Positions 52,615 to 62,433 of a DNA stretch of 64,000 nt are shown here, piece after piece. Positions within the stretch are counted from its first letter, which is position 1. Each line of letters opens with the position of its first letter. The stretch is from NCBI GenBank assembly GCA_016787895.1, contig JAEUTN010000022.1:186001-250000 (forward strand), read 5' to 3'. A model generated the notes under the pieces. That model was given only the letters and a program-made list of their open reading frames with translations, was not told the DNA's origin and made no database searches. Source of the stretch: Bacteroidia bacterium (GTDB lineage Bacteria > Bacteroidota > Bacteroidia > B-17B0 > Aurantibacillaceae). The position numbers were made by a program, and so were the translations under genes.

Positions 52615-55600
52615 TTAGAAAAACGCCCTGATTTGAGCTCCGCCAATATTTACCACTTTGCTGTTTTCGCTTTTCCTGCCATTGTAATTAAAGCTCAATT
52701 GAATGTTACTGTTCAGATTGCGCTGGTACACCAATTCCCAGGTGTAATTGTCACCAATGTTCAAGCCGTTCATCATTTCATAGGCTATGGATGAATTTTC
52801 CAAATCGTTGTAGTCGATCTTAATAAAATCGAAACGTGCCGTAAAACTTCCCTTCTCGGTTTGGTTGTATCTTAATTCCAGGGCAATGGTGTTCAGGTAC
52901 GCGCTTTGATTGATGGGTTCGCTTTGGGCGCTGAGGGTTTGTATTAAATTGATTTTGTAATTGTATTTGTAAATGCCGCTGATGCGAAACTGGGTACTGG
53001 GCTGAAAAGCAATGCTGGCTTGCGTTTCATAAGCCCTGATCTGATAATCTCGACTTGAAAAGAACTCTGAAGCATTGCCCTTTTCACTCAAGGTATTGTC
53101 GTTAAAAAAGGTCCACGAAGGATGAAAGTTATACCTCCAGCGAATAAGATGCGATACCAGGTCTTTGAATTCCAGTCCGTTCGTCAGCAGTTGTTTCGAT
53201 TGGTTGTTGATGAAAGTATAATCGGCCCCAAACACGGCTGAACTCTGATTAAAAAACACACTTTGGCGGATGTTGTTATTGGAGGCAAGAATGGCCGTAT
53301 CGTTCTCCACAAAAAACGGATTGATGGCTTTGAGATCATCCCGATCTTCAATCTTATTGTCCAACCGCAAAGTGGTTTGAAAAGCCCAAAGACCGGCAAA
53401 TTTAGCCATGCGGGATGTTGCATTTTTTAAAAGCACAGAGGGTCGGATGTTAAAGGAAACACTGAACTGGTTTTGCAGCACTTTTACGTATTCGTTGGTT
53501 GGGGTATAAATGCGGATGTAATTGGCCTGGTCGGCAAACTGCGCGGTTTCAAATTCATTGAGTTCTTTGATGGTATTGCCATTGTAGTCTCTCCAGGTGT
53601 ATTGCCCCTGCCCCGGCGGTACTTCCAGATAATAATACTCGCGTTTGTTTTCCAAACCATACCCGGTTTCATAAAACACATTAGCGGTTATAAATCCTTT
53701 CCAGTAACGGGGGCCGTATTCAATGCGGTTAAGCAAAGAGTTGTCGGGTTTCAGAAAATCTCCTCGTATGTTTTCACTCAATCGCAACTCACGGTAGGTA
53801 ACCAAAATACTGATGGGATTGTTTTTAATAGCATAGGAAGTTAGTTGGGCCCCATAATTGTAAGCGACGGTACTGTCTTTTAATACCCCATCATAACTTA
53901 ACTGGTCTCTGCGCTCTTTGTAAAACACCTTGTATTTGGTTTTTCCTGAATCGGCATTACTCAGGCTTGCTTCCCAATCCCAAAAATTATAAGACCTTGG
54001 TAATAAACCGGGGGCGTTATTCTTTTTAAATAAATTGTGTTCCAGATCATCGTTATAGGCCAGCTTTATTTTTCCAAACACCTGCGCCACCTGCGATTTA
54101 TGCCTGTAAAACCCGGTGGTTTGAGCCAGACTTTGGTCCTCGGTACTGAGGTAGGAGCCCTGATACAGAATACGTGTGTGTTTCAGCGAGTACTGTGCTT
54201 TCAAACTTTGTTTTAAGCCCTCATACAAGCTGCCTTCGTTAAAATACCCGAATCCATACAGCAGCTCATTGCCCTTTTGATTCTGCAAACCGAGTTCCGC
54301 GGAGGCAATGTTTTGGTCCCCGGCTATGGCGCCGGTCAGTGGACGGTTCCAATCCCTATCAAACTCAACACCACGAAATCGTTCAATTTGTTTAAATGTT
54401 TTTTGTATGAACTCGTAATTTACATTGTAAAGTAAATTCGCCTGTGTGTTACTGTCGCTTTTTAAAACCGACTTGTTCAGGCTGGATACTTTAACACCAC
54501 CCGCTTCATCGTTGCCCTTGTCCTTCTCACTAAAACGGTTGATGTCGTTTTTGGTATACACCCCTTCCACATTCAGTACATTGTTTGTGGTGAAGGAATG
54601 GTTTACTCCTGCCGTAAGCATTTGGTTTTGTTTGGGTGTTACCAAAGGCACCACGGGTTCGTAACTTCCCTGCAATTGTCCGTCCAGGGGAGCCACCCAC
54701 TGGTACACCCTACCATTGGCGCTGTTGCTCGACAGGTTATAGTTGCCCTTGTTTGGACCGAGATAGCTGAATCTCAACAAGTACTTCGCGCTATCCGGAT
54801 TACGGCTGTAAACGTAAACATCCGGATACAAAAAGCTTCCAACTATGGTATCGGTTTGCCTGTACAATATGTCGGTAGTGTTGTAGCTCACCTCTGTGGC
54901 TCCTGTATAAACAGCCAAATCAAGAGAGTCGCCGGCATCAATCATTACGTTTTTTTGGTCCTGACTGAGGTTTTGCTGCAAGGGGCGGTTTTTATTGTCC
55001 TGTTCAGAGTAAGCACTAAACTGAACCCTGGTTTTTGCTCCCTGTATCTCTTCTCCGAAAAAAAACAAAGAGCGCGCGTAATTTCTTTCAGCATACTGAA
55101 ATTCGGCCACTATCCTTTTATCCTTGGTAATGAGCTGCCTTGCCGTAAAGGTCAGTTCTCCCGTGTTGTAATCGATAATGTAATCGTTCTCCTGACCCCT
55201 TTGCAAAAGTTTTCCATCAATGTAAATTTTTTCAGTGCCACTCAGCACAATGATAAATGGTTCGTTGTCTGCCCCCTTTAAGCGATATGGCCCCTGGTTG
55301 TTCTCTGTACCAAAAAACACCTGACGCGAAAACTTGCCTTTGGATACCGCGCCGGCAAAACGGGAGGTAAACACCAGTGGTTTTTTTACCGTGGAATCCA
55401 CGTAACGGTTTTCGAGATAAGCCCCCTGGGCGCGTTTGTAAAAATTCATGAAATACGAAGCCTGAGGCCGCGAGAGTTGATAATCGCCCACCACCAGTTT
55501 AGTAGTGCGGTTGTTCAATTGTATAAACACCTTATCGAACTCCTGAAGTTGAGCCGTTGTGCCATCGGCCTGAAAGGGAATGTTGTTATCGGTGGCCGCC

Positions 55601-56130
55601 ATCATGATGTCCACATCTTCACTTAATCGCCCGTTCACCTGAAGGTTGAGGTTGGAGTTCACCACCATGTCCTGATTGTTCCCAAAACTAATGCCCCGGC
55701 TGATGTTTCCGTTTTTTGTTAGCCCATCGTTTAAAAACAGATTTGATCCGGCGGTGTTGGTGAATTGTATGGTATACGGATTTTTGCCCCGGGTGTAATC
55801 GGCGTAAAGCGCATTAGGATCCTTGTGATAATAGGTGTTTTCAAGATTGTATGGCAAACGGGTATAACTCACATACACGCTATCCGGTTTTTTGCCTTTA
55901 AAAATGAGAGCGTGTTTTTGGTAATTGATCTCCGGAGGGGTAAGCGAAGTGTCGGAGGGGAACATCTGGAATTCAACGGAGCCCGGAAAAAGACTCAGGG
56001 AATCAAGCACCAGGGTATCGCCCGATAAAACCATGGTTTTACTTTGCCGGGGCTGAAAAACCTGGGCCTGCCCTTTCGGAACGAAAAACACCAGCATCAG
56101 CAGGAAAATACCTCCCCTTAAATTCACCAT
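52615..56130 (-). CDS. Very large SprA-related outer-membrane protein
   Basis: 1171 aa. Signal peptide (GGIFLLMLVFFVPKGQAQ) at about 1-22. Residues about 25-340 contain segments that recall the SprA/gliding translocon beta-rich region: LNLQVNGRLSEDVDIMMAATDNNIPFQADG and QEFDKVFIQLNNRTTKLVVGDYQLSRP are close in style to SprA strands that face the T9SS channel. The rest is a long series of alternating strands ending in Phe (terminal F, typical of outer-membrane barrels). It is much smaller than SprA (about 2,400 aa), so it is a relative or a half-size derivative rather than SprA itself. A transport or channel role is plausible but unproven. It stands 45 bases from the convergent YceI gene. Confidence 0.7.
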   Translation of the reverse strand: MVNLRGGIFLLMLVFFVPKGQAQVFQPRQSKTMVLSGDTLVLDSLSLFPGSVEFQMFPSDTSLTPPEINYQKHALIFKGKKPDSVYVSYTRLPYNLENTYYHKDPNALYADYTRGKNPYTIQFTNTAGSNLFLNDGLTKNGNISRGISFGNNQDMVVNSNLNLQVNGRLSEDVDIMMAATDNNIPFQADGTTAQLQEFDKVFIQLNNRTTKLVVGDYQLSRPQASYFMNFYKRAQGAYLENRYVDSTVKKPLVFTSRFAGAVSKGKFSRQVFFGTENNQGPYRLKGADNEPFIIVLSGTEKIYIDGKLLQRGQENDYIIDYNTGELTFTARQLITKDKRIVAEFQYAERNYARSLFFFGEEIQGAKTRVQFSAYSEQDNKNRPLQQNLSQDQKNVMIDAGDSLDLAVYTGATEVSYNTTDILYRQTDTIVGSFLYPDVYVYSRNPDSAKYLLRFSYLGPNKGNYNLSSNSANGRVYQWVAPLDGQLQGSYEPVVPLVTPKQNQMLTAGVNHSFTTNNVLNVEGVYTKNDINRFSEKDKGNDEAGGVKVSSLNKSVLKSDSNTQANLLYNVNYEFIQKTFKQIERFRGVEFDRDWNRPLTGAIAGDQNIASAELGLQNQKGNELLYGFGYFNEGSLYEGLKQSLKAQYSLKHTRILYQGSYLSTEDQSLAQTTGFYRHKSQVAQVFGKIKLAYNDDLEHNLFKKNNAPGLLPRSYNFWDWEASLSNADSGKTKYKVFYKERRDQLSYDGVLKDSTVAYNYGAQLTSYAIKNNPISILVTYRELRLSENIRGDFLKPDNSLLNRIEYGPRYWKGFITANVFYETGYGLENKREYYYLEVPPGQGQYTWRDYNGNTIKELNEFETAQFADQANYIRIYTPTNEYVKVLQNQFSVSFNIRPSVLLKNATSRMAKFAGLWAFQTTLRLDNKIEDRDDLKAINPFFVENDTAILASNNNIRQSVFFNQSSAVFGADYTFINNQSKQLLTNGLEFKDLVSHLIRWRYNFHPSWTFFNDNTLSEKGNASEFFSSRDYQIRAYETQASIAFQPSTQFRISGIYKYNYKINLIQTLSAQSEPINQSAYLNTIALELRYNQTEKGSFTARFDFIKIDYNDLENSSIAYEMMNGLNIGDNYTWELVYQRNLNSNIQLSFNYNGRKSENSKVVNIGGAQIRAFF

Positions 56131-56216
56131 AGATTAACGCATTTAAAGGTAGTAAATTGTACTCAGCACGCTGAATTTGAGTGCATGTAGCGTATGTCTC
56201 AATGAAAAATAAAGAC

Positions 56217-57428
56217 TCAGGAATTTAACTCTGACACGGCCAGCCAGGCCATAAGACCGGCTCCGGTTTGAAGCGCGCTTTCATCGATATTAAAGGTGGC
56301 GGTGTGAACTCCGGAAGTAATGCCTTTGGCTGCATTACCTGTGCCAAGGCGGTAAAAACAACTGGGCACTTCCTGGGAAATAAACGCAAAGTCTTCGGCT
56401 GTCATGCGCAGCGGTAATTCTTCCACACATGCTGAACCAAGAAAAGCATTTGCAGCTTTCATGCATTTTTCAGTGAAGTCGGGATCGTTCACCAAAAACG
56501 GGTAGCCCTTCTCCACTCTCAGCTCAGCGTTGCAGCCGTATTCCTTTGCTTTTGCGCTCACCAGGGTCTTTAACCTTTGGTGAAAGTCCGCTCTCCAGGC
56601 CTCGTTCATGGTTCTGAAGGTGCCTGCCAATTCCACCTTATCGGGAATGACGTTGGTTGCACCTTTGGCTTCCATTTTGCCAAAAGCTACTACCGTTGGT
56701 ACATTTTCACCGCCTGTTCCTTTGAGTGCCTCTTTTTGCATGAATGTATTTTGAATTTCCAGCAATATGGCCGAGGCGGCAATCAGGGGATTGGTGTAAC
56801 GTTCCGGCATAGCCGCATGACCGCCTTTTCCGTTGACGGTGATGTACAATTCATCTGTACTGGCCATGTACATGCCTTTTCTGAAACCCACTTTGCCGGC
56901 TTCCATTTCAGGAAACACATGCAAAGCAATAGCTTTATCCACCTCCGGGTTTTGCAATACCCCGTCTTTTATCATTAAGGCAGCGCCGCCGGGCAACACT
57001 TCTTCACCGGGTTGAAACATAATTTTTACAGTGCCCTGAAATTCATTTTTTATCTCCTTCAGTATAAACGCCGCTCCCAGGGCAATGCTGGAGTGAACAT
57101 CGTGTCCACAGGCATGCATCACACCCTGATGTTTTGAACGGTAATCCACTTCGTTTTTTTCCTGAATAGGAAGGGCATCCATATCAGCGCGCAGAAGCAA
57201 GGTTTTTTTGGAGGGCTGTTTTCCTTCAATCAAGGCTATGATGCCTGTTTTTACGTGTCCTGTGGTAAAGGGAATTCCCGCTGAACGCAGCTGTTCCTGA
57301 ATGTAAAGGGAGGTGTTTACTTCTTCAAAAGACAATTCGGGATGTTGATGAAGATGCCTTCGGATGCTGAGTAGTTTATCGAACTGTGCAGCGCTAATGG
57401 CCTTGATTTTTTGTTGCAGTTCCATCAT
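56217..57428 (-). CDS. M20-family N-acyl-amino-acid amidohydrolase
   Basis: 403 aa. Metal-dependent deacylase/amidase of the M20D type. Visible: HLHQHPELSFEE near residue 25, the metal-binding HACGHDVHSSIALGAA near 105-120, LFQPGEE-like MFQPGEEVLPGGA near 140, and ALHVFPEMEAGKVGFR near 170. The insert dimerisation domain is complete (VNGKGGHAAMPE). Cytoplasmic; likely removes acyl groups from amino acids, with exact substrate unknown. Its ATG overlaps the stop of the small TSUP permease gene by four bases (ATGA), so the two are translated together, an unusual permease-amidase couple. Confidence 0.93.
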   Translation of the reverse strand: MMELQQKIKAISAAQFDKLLSIRRHLHQHPELSFEEVNTSLYIQEQLRSAGIPFTTGHVKTGIIALIEGKQPSKKTLLLRADMDALPIQEKNEVDYRSKHQGVMHACGHDVHSSIALGAAFILKEIKNEFQGTVKIMFQPGEEVLPGGAALMIKDGVLQNPEVDKAIALHVFPEMEAGKVGFRKGMYMASTDELYITVNGKGGHAAMPERYTNPLIAASAILLEIQNTFMQKEALKGTGGENVPTVVAFGKMEAKGATNVIPDKVELAGTFRTMNEAWRADFHQRLKTLVSAKAKEYGCNAELRVEKGYPFLVNDPDFTEKCMKAANAFLGSACVEELPLRMTAEDFAFISQEVPSCFYRLGTGNAAKGITSGVHTATFNIDESALQTGAGLMAWLAVSELNS

Positions 57429-57787
57429 TTGTTGAGGAACATTTTGATTCCGATGAGAACCATAAATACACCGAAAATTTGTTTGATGAGTTTTGCGTCA
57501 ACAGAAATGGCTGTTTTACTTCCAAAATAACTGCCCACCAAAAAGGTAACAGCCATAATGGAAGCGTATTTAAAATCCACCTGTCCGGCCTTGTAATAGT
57601 TGTAAACACTGAGTATACCAATGGGCAACAAAAACATAAAAATGGTGGTGCCCTGTGCAGAAATCTGGTTCATGTGCAACACATACACCAAAATGGGCAC
57701 AATAATCACTCCTCCTCCGATACCAATGAGTCCACTGAAAAAACCAGCTATTAAACCAATGGCAAGCAGAATGTAAACTGTATTCAT
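57425..57787 (-). CDS. Half-size TSUP (TauE/SafE-like) permease
   Basis: 120 aa with about four membrane helices. Classical TSUP permeases have two four-helix repeats (250-270 aa); this protein has one repeat, with the family hallmark GLIGIGGGVIIVPIL near residue 20. It would have to dimerise to form a complete carrier. The second half-gene is not seen next to it, so an intact single-repeat protein is likelier than a truncation; it has normal codon use and a coupled neighbour. It may move an organic anion such as a sulfur compound or a product of the M20 amidohydrolase, which overlaps it (ATGA). Confidence 0.88.
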   Translation of the reverse strand: MNTVYILLAIGLIAGFFSGLIGIGGGVIIVPILVYVLHMNQISAQGTTIFMFLLPIGILSVYNYYKAGQVDFKYASIMAVTFLVGSYFGSKTAISVDAKLIKQIFGVFMVLIGIKMFLNK

Positions 57788-57790
57788 GTT

Positions 57791-60700
57791 TTAAAAATCT
57801 GTAGTGAGTGAAAATGCAATTACGCGTTTTTGAACCACGCCATCGTCGATGCCCCAGCCAAAATCCAAACGCATAAAATACCCCAGCAATCGCGAACGCA
57901 CACCAAAACCAATGGCACCAACGGCAGGACTTTTAGGGCTGTTCACAGTTACAATCACGCCTGTTCCTGTTTCAGGATAGGCATTGATGTTTTGTGTGTT
58001 TTCTTCGCTCAAAGGATTGCTGCCGCTCCAGGCCATACCCACATCGCCAAAACCAATGATCTGCAGGTTATTGAATAAATCCGAACGGGCCGCGTTGCTA
58101 AGGAAGTAACGCACAATGGGGAAACGCAGCTCGGAATTAAACAACACAAAATTGTTGCCATTCCTGATATTTTGATTAAAGCCCCGCATGTTGGTGGCGA
58201 GGGTCTGAAAACCATACTGCTCAGGGTTTACAATGTTTACATTGGAATTAAAGCTGGGCCCCCATTGGTTGTCGACCCCACCCATGTAAAACAACAAACG
58301 GTCGCTGCCCAGTGAATTGCCTCCGGCCAAACGGTTGCACCAGGTCAATTGCCGGTGAATTTTTTTGTAATGCCGTATGTCAAATCCCGAAGTGATCAGG
58401 TTACGACTTCCATTTTCAATGTAGGCCCAGTATTCCGTCCACACTTTAATTCTCCACCCGTTGTAAATGTTCAGCATCACTTTTCTGGTATCATCAAAAA
58501 TATATTCCAGGCGCACAGCCCCCATGTTTTGAAAACCCGGTTTTTTGGTGAGGGCATTGTCATTATCCGATAATGGCATGGCTCTGTCGTTTCTGAAAAT
58601 AAAGGAAGCGCGTACCGCTGCCACGGGATTAAACGGATAACGGGCCGAGTATTTAACGATGTGGGTGGAAATGTTGGAAAGGTAAGTTACCTCATCAGAA
58701 GCCACATAAGGTGTTTTTACAAAGGTCTGACGGTCGAGTACCAATTGATGATCCATTCTGTTTTTACGTTGGTCGAACACCAGCATAAATTCATTGTCGA
58801 GATTAAAATTAATACGAAACGCACCGGTGATTTTAATGTCTTCAAACAAATCGGTGATTGAAACTTTGGTAATGAAGTTAAAGCCCGGGTTCAAATACAC
58901 CGGCGAGCTCCCTCCGGTGAATACCTGATAACTCTGGCCAAGAAAGCCGTTATCAAATTGCGTGACAATCTGGTCGAGGTAAAAACTGGTGTAATAATTT
59001 TTAAACACCGGAAAACGAAAAGCCGGCTTTGGTTTTTTGGCCAGAGAATCTTTTGCCGCTTTGAGGGCTTCAGGCACCGTTTTTTCCGTATTGTCTCCGT
59101 TGAGTTTGTAGTTGTCAAAGTCAATACCCAGTTCCGGCTTGCCCTGGGGTTTGCCTGATGAAGGAGCTTCAGGCACTTTGGGCACCAAAAACACCGAGGG
59201 GTCGTTGATCCAGGGATTAATGGTGTTTCTGTACCAGGTTTTTTCAGGTTCTTTTATATTCAACTGCTCCAGTTTTGGCAGAGCACTCAGCAACAACATG
59301 TGATTGTTGTTGGCGTAAATAATTTCAGCCACATGGGTTCCGTTAAAATTAATGTGTTGATCGAGAATGTTGCGGTCGTAATTGCTCACCGCCTTTGAAT
59401 TGTAGAAGTAACGGTAATGTTCACTTGTGTCAACAAAGGAAATGGAACTGTCGTACTCCGCAAGATAACGGTTATGAATCCCGTTTTTATCGCTGATAAA
59501 GGTGATTTGTTTTTCTCCGTAAGCTTGAGGGTGCGTTTCATTGATATCGGGTGTTGAGCTCACCCTCACCAACACCTTGCCTTTGAATGGATAGGTAGTC
59601 ATAAACAAATCCATGTTGCGGTTCAACCTCACAAAATAATTGGCATCGTCTCCGGTTTTAAGAGTGTCGTTGATCCTGTTGCTCTCGAACACAATTTGTT
59701 TGTTCACTGCCGCAAATACAGGATTACAATCGTCCCAGATGTCGTTGGTAATTTGCTCAAGTCCGCCTGTGTTTACCGTAAACACAAAAATATCGCTCTG
59801 GCCTTTATTACGTTTTACCGCGCTTAACACAATGCGTTTGCCATCGGGACTGTAAGAAAAACTGTTCACCTTTGAAAAACCCGCAAGTGGACGCTTCACA
59901 ACTGTGTTGTCCTCCAAATCGATGGTATGGAGCACGAGTTCATTTTTTTTAGGATAAATCATGGCCACCATACTGCCATTCGGGTGCCAGGCCAAAAGCG
60001 GATAATTGTAATCGGCTACCTGATCAAGTTTGGCGCCTGATTTCAAAAGCCGTTTTTTGTTATTGCCTTCCGCGTCCTTGAGGTAAACTTTAATCTGGTT
60101 TAATTCGTTGGTGGCGTAAATCACTTTACTGGCATCGGCATTTACTCTTAACTGGGAATAATGCAAAGTGGGTTTGTATTTTTTAAGAATGGAGTTGTTG
60201 TGGATAGGCGAGCGCCTCAGGGAATCACGGTTTAAGTACAAGCGCCTGTTGTAGGAATCGGTAAAATCAAAAATCAGGTTGTATTGTGTCACCCCGAGTG
60301 TGGTGATGAAGGCGTTATCAGGCGTGCGCTGCAAGCGGGTCATGTAAAGCAAATTGGGCACCACGGCCTCCCCGTAACTTGAAACAATGTAATACCACAA
60401 CGCGTGCCCGGCCAAAGCGGCTTGCTCTCCGGTGAGGCGGTTAAAACGGCTGAAGTTGTCGTTCTTAAACTGGTCGTACAACATGTTGTCGTGCTGCGTG
60501 GTCCAGCCTTCAGACATAAACCTTACCAAACCTTCGGTGTACCAGATGGGCAGGTTTAAAAACGTGGAATTGCGAAACATTTCACGGGCGCTTCCTCCGT
60601 ATAAAATTTTATTGATGAGTAGTTCGGCAAACACGGCCCTGATCTGACGGTCGAGATCGGCATGGGAACCGTTAAAGTAAATGGAAACTTTGTCGCCAAT

Positions 60701-61054
60701 GATGCGGGTCACGCCTCCAATGTTGTTTTGTTCATCAACAGAGAGGCCCAGATTACTTTGTTTAAAATCAACCTGGTTGTTGTACACCAACACGTTAATC
60801 TTTTCATCCAATTGAAAATCGAGGCGTTTTTCGAGGGCCTGCAGTTGTTTACCGACTGTTGCGGCCACGTAACGACTGATTTCCGCTCCGCCCTGGTAAT
60901 TGTAAACCCGGAAGCGTTCAAAATCCATGTAGGTCCAAACGAAATCCTGGTACTGAACCCGGTTTTTGCCAAAATCCATCTGATGACCGTAGTTGAACTG
61001 GGCCTTAAACAGTGCAGGGAAGGAAAGGAGCAGGTATAGCAGGAGGCGCTTCAA
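57791..61054 (-). CDS. Three-part exported protein: inactive gluzincin-like domain, TolB-like propeller, BamA-like barrel
   Basis: 1087 aa. Signal peptide KRLLLYLLLSFPALFKAQ (1-19). Residues about 30-280 follow the peptidase MA layout, but the HExxH helix reads AELLI (Ala143, Glu144, Ile147), so both His ligands are gone, while the downstream Glu174 in WYTEGL is kept. Residues about 300-560 form a TolB/WD40-like propeller (VNSFSYSPDGKRIVLSAVKR; LLAWHPNGSMVAMIYPKK). The C-terminal half (about 680-1087) resembles the Omp85/BamA surface-antigen barrel with a final Phe. The gene lies 3 bases before the TSUP gene. A chaperone-like or substrate-binding outer-membrane protein is inferred. Confidence 0.82.
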   Translation of the reverse strand: MKRLLLYLLLSFPALFKAQFNYGHQMDFGKNRVQYQDFVWTYMDFERFRVYNYQGGAEISRYVAATVGKQLQALEKRLDFQLDEKINVLVYNNQVDFKQSNLGLSVDEQNNIGGVTRIIGDKVSIYFNGSHADLDRQIRAVFAELLINKILYGGSAREMFRNSTFLNLPIWYTEGLVRFMSEGWTTQHDNMLYDQFKNDNFSRFNRLTGEQAALAGHALWYYIVSSYGEAVVPNLLYMTRLQRTPDNAFITTLGVTQYNLIFDFTDSYNRRLYLNRDSLRRSPIHNNSILKKYKPTLHYSQLRVNADASKVIYATNELNQIKVYLKDAEGNNKKRLLKSGAKLDQVADYNYPLLAWHPNGSMVAMIYPKKNELVLHTIDLEDNTVVKRPLAGFSKVNSFSYSPDGKRIVLSAVKRNKGQSDIFVFTVNTGGLEQITNDIWDDCNPVFAAVNKQIVFESNRINDTLKTGDDANYFVRLNRNMDLFMTTYPFKGKVLVRVSSTPDINETHPQAYGEKQITFISDKNGIHNRYLAEYDSSISFVDTSEHYRYFYNSKAVSNYDRNILDQHINFNGTHVAEIIYANNNHMLLLSALPKLEQLNIKEPEKTWYRNTINPWINDPSVFLVPKVPEAPSSGKPQGKPELGIDFDNYKLNGDNTEKTVPEALKAAKDSLAKKPKPAFRFPVFKNYYTSFYLDQIVTQFDNGFLGQSYQVFTGGSSPVYLNPGFNFITKVSITDLFEDIKITGAFRINFNLDNEFMLVFDQRKNRMDHQLVLDRQTFVKTPYVASDEVTYLSNISTHIVKYSARYPFNPVAAVRASFIFRNDRAMPLSDNDNALTKKPGFQNMGAVRLEYIFDDTRKVMLNIYNGWRIKVWTEYWAYIENGSRNLITSGFDIRHYKKIHRQLTWCNRLAGGNSLGSDRLLFYMGGVDNQWGPSFNSNVNIVNPEQYGFQTLATNMRGFNQNIRNGNNFVLFNSELRFPIVRYFLSNAARSDLFNNLQIIGFGDVGMAWSGSNPLSEENTQNINAYPETGTGVIVTVNSPKSPAVGAIGFGVRSRLLGYFMRLDFGWGIDDGVVQKRVIAFSLTTDF

Positions 61055-61136
61055 AGTCTCGGGATAATAAGAACCTTAAATTTACAAATTTGTTTTACAA
61101 AGCGGGGGTCAAATCACAAAAATTTGACAAGCGGCC

Positions 61137-62360
61137 TTATTCCTCCAATAACTTGAGGTCGCCCACGGCATTTCCGGCTATGCCTTTGATGGAACCGTAA
61201 AACTGGGTGGTGTTTAACAGCACTTTTTCGAGCTGTTTTTCCCGTTCTTTCCAGAGTTTTTCCATTTGCAGCTTTTCGCGGCCTATGGTTTCTTTCATGC
61301 TCACAAAACCTTCCACCACAGCCTCAATGTGTTGGCGGAATTCATTACCCGTGAGGTAATCGTAAAGCATGTGCATTTTATCCCCTTTGTTTTCCTGACT
61401 CACCATGGCCTGGGAAATACGAATCAGGCTATCGCGCAAGAGGTGGGCCAGAGCCTTCACCTCATTGAAACGGCAAATGTAAACCCCGTCTTTCATGCCA
61501 AAACTGTTCATGTCGCGGGGCAGGGTTTCTGTAACAATTACTGCGATATCCGCTTTTTGATTGCGCATGTCCAACTTTAATTTTTCTATCCACTCGTTGG
61601 TAAATGCTTTGGTGCGTTTGCTTTCGTAGATGATTTTCCCGCATTCCACGGCCTGGGCGTTCACCACAATCTGCATACAATCGGCTCCTTTTACCCCTTT
61701 CGACACTTCTTCAATTCTATCAAAAGGAAAACTCCCCCTTAACAATTCCTCAAGGGCCAGTTCCTGCACCTCGCCCTGCAATTGCATGCTGCCCTGCTCC
61801 ATTTTGCGGCGCATGGTTTCGGCCATCTGCACCTGATCTTCCAATTTTTTTTCAAGCTCTTTGATTTTCAACTCAAACCGTTCTCCCTCCATTTTTTTTG
61901 CTTTTTCCTCTATCTCCTTTTGCCGCTCAAGCAATTGTTTTTCGAGCTCCAGCTTCAGGCGGTCTTCTCTCTCCTGTATTTCCCTTTGTTTTTTGAGCAG
62001 CTCCAATTCCTTGCCTTCGCTGTCCTTCAGTTTTTGGGACTTTTCCGTCAATTCTTTGTTAAGCAATTCAAATCGCTGGTTCATTTCCTCGGCTGCCTTT
62101 TTACGGGCCTCTTCGGTAAGTTGTTCACGGGCTAAACGCACTTTGTCGTTCAGCAATTTATCCTGGTTTTCTGCCTGTACTTTCAGGGCCTCTGTTTCTG
62201 CTGCCAAACGCGCTTTTTCTGCCTCCAAAGCCTGTTTATCCTCATTGAATCGTTTGAGGTAACGCGCTTTTATTTCGTTTTCAATTTCAAGTGCGAGCGC
62301 GTTGCCTATGGGAAATTCGTGTTTGCAATTCGGACATTTTATTGTTGAATTATTACTCAT
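61137..62360 (-). CDS. DUF2130 protein: zinc-ribbon half, long coiled coil, PD-(D/E)XK-like C domain
   Basis: 407 aa. Cys9-x2-Cys12 (CPNC) is a half zinc ribbon; residues about 22-190 are a highly charged coiled coil; the C-terminal 200 residues are the DUF2130 domain. The latter contains a restriction-endonuclease-like layout: Glu200-region helix, Asp227 (GADCMQIVV) and Glu246-x-Lys248 (IIYESKR). The combination suggests a DNA-binding or -cutting protein, perhaps oligomeric through its coil, but experimental role is unknown. No signal peptide. It is divergent from the SixA gene by 73 bases and precedes the three-part gene by 82 bases. Confidence 0.9.
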   Translation of the reverse strand: MSNNSTIKCPNCKHEFPIGNALALEIENEIKARYLKRFNEDKQALEAEKARLAAETEALKVQAENQDKLLNDKVRLAREQLTEEARKKAAEEMNQRFELLNKELTEKSQKLKDSEGKELELLKKQREIQEREDRLKLELEKQLLERQKEIEEKAKKMEGERFELKIKELEKKLEDQVQMAETMRRKMEQGSMQLQGEVQELALEELLRGSFPFDRIEEVSKGVKGADCMQIVVNAQAVECGKIIYESKRTKAFTNEWIEKLKLDMRNQKADIAVIVTETLPRDMNSFGMKDGVYICRFNEVKALAHLLRDSLIRISQAMVSQENKGDKMHMLYDYLTGNEFRQHIEAVVEGFVSMKETIGREKLQMEKLWKEREKQLEKVLLNTTQFYGSIKGIAGNAVGDLKLLEE

Positions 62361-62433
62361 AAGAAAGCAGGTTTTGTGTAAATTTATGACTTAAAGTGCT
62401 TTTATTTGAATACTTTTTTAAACCAAGCGGCAC

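Noticed and set aside
54598..55281. 227-codon plus-strand open frame inside the SprA-like gene
   Set aside because: Antisense, no signal or domain, and the opposite strand encodes a coherent secreted protein.
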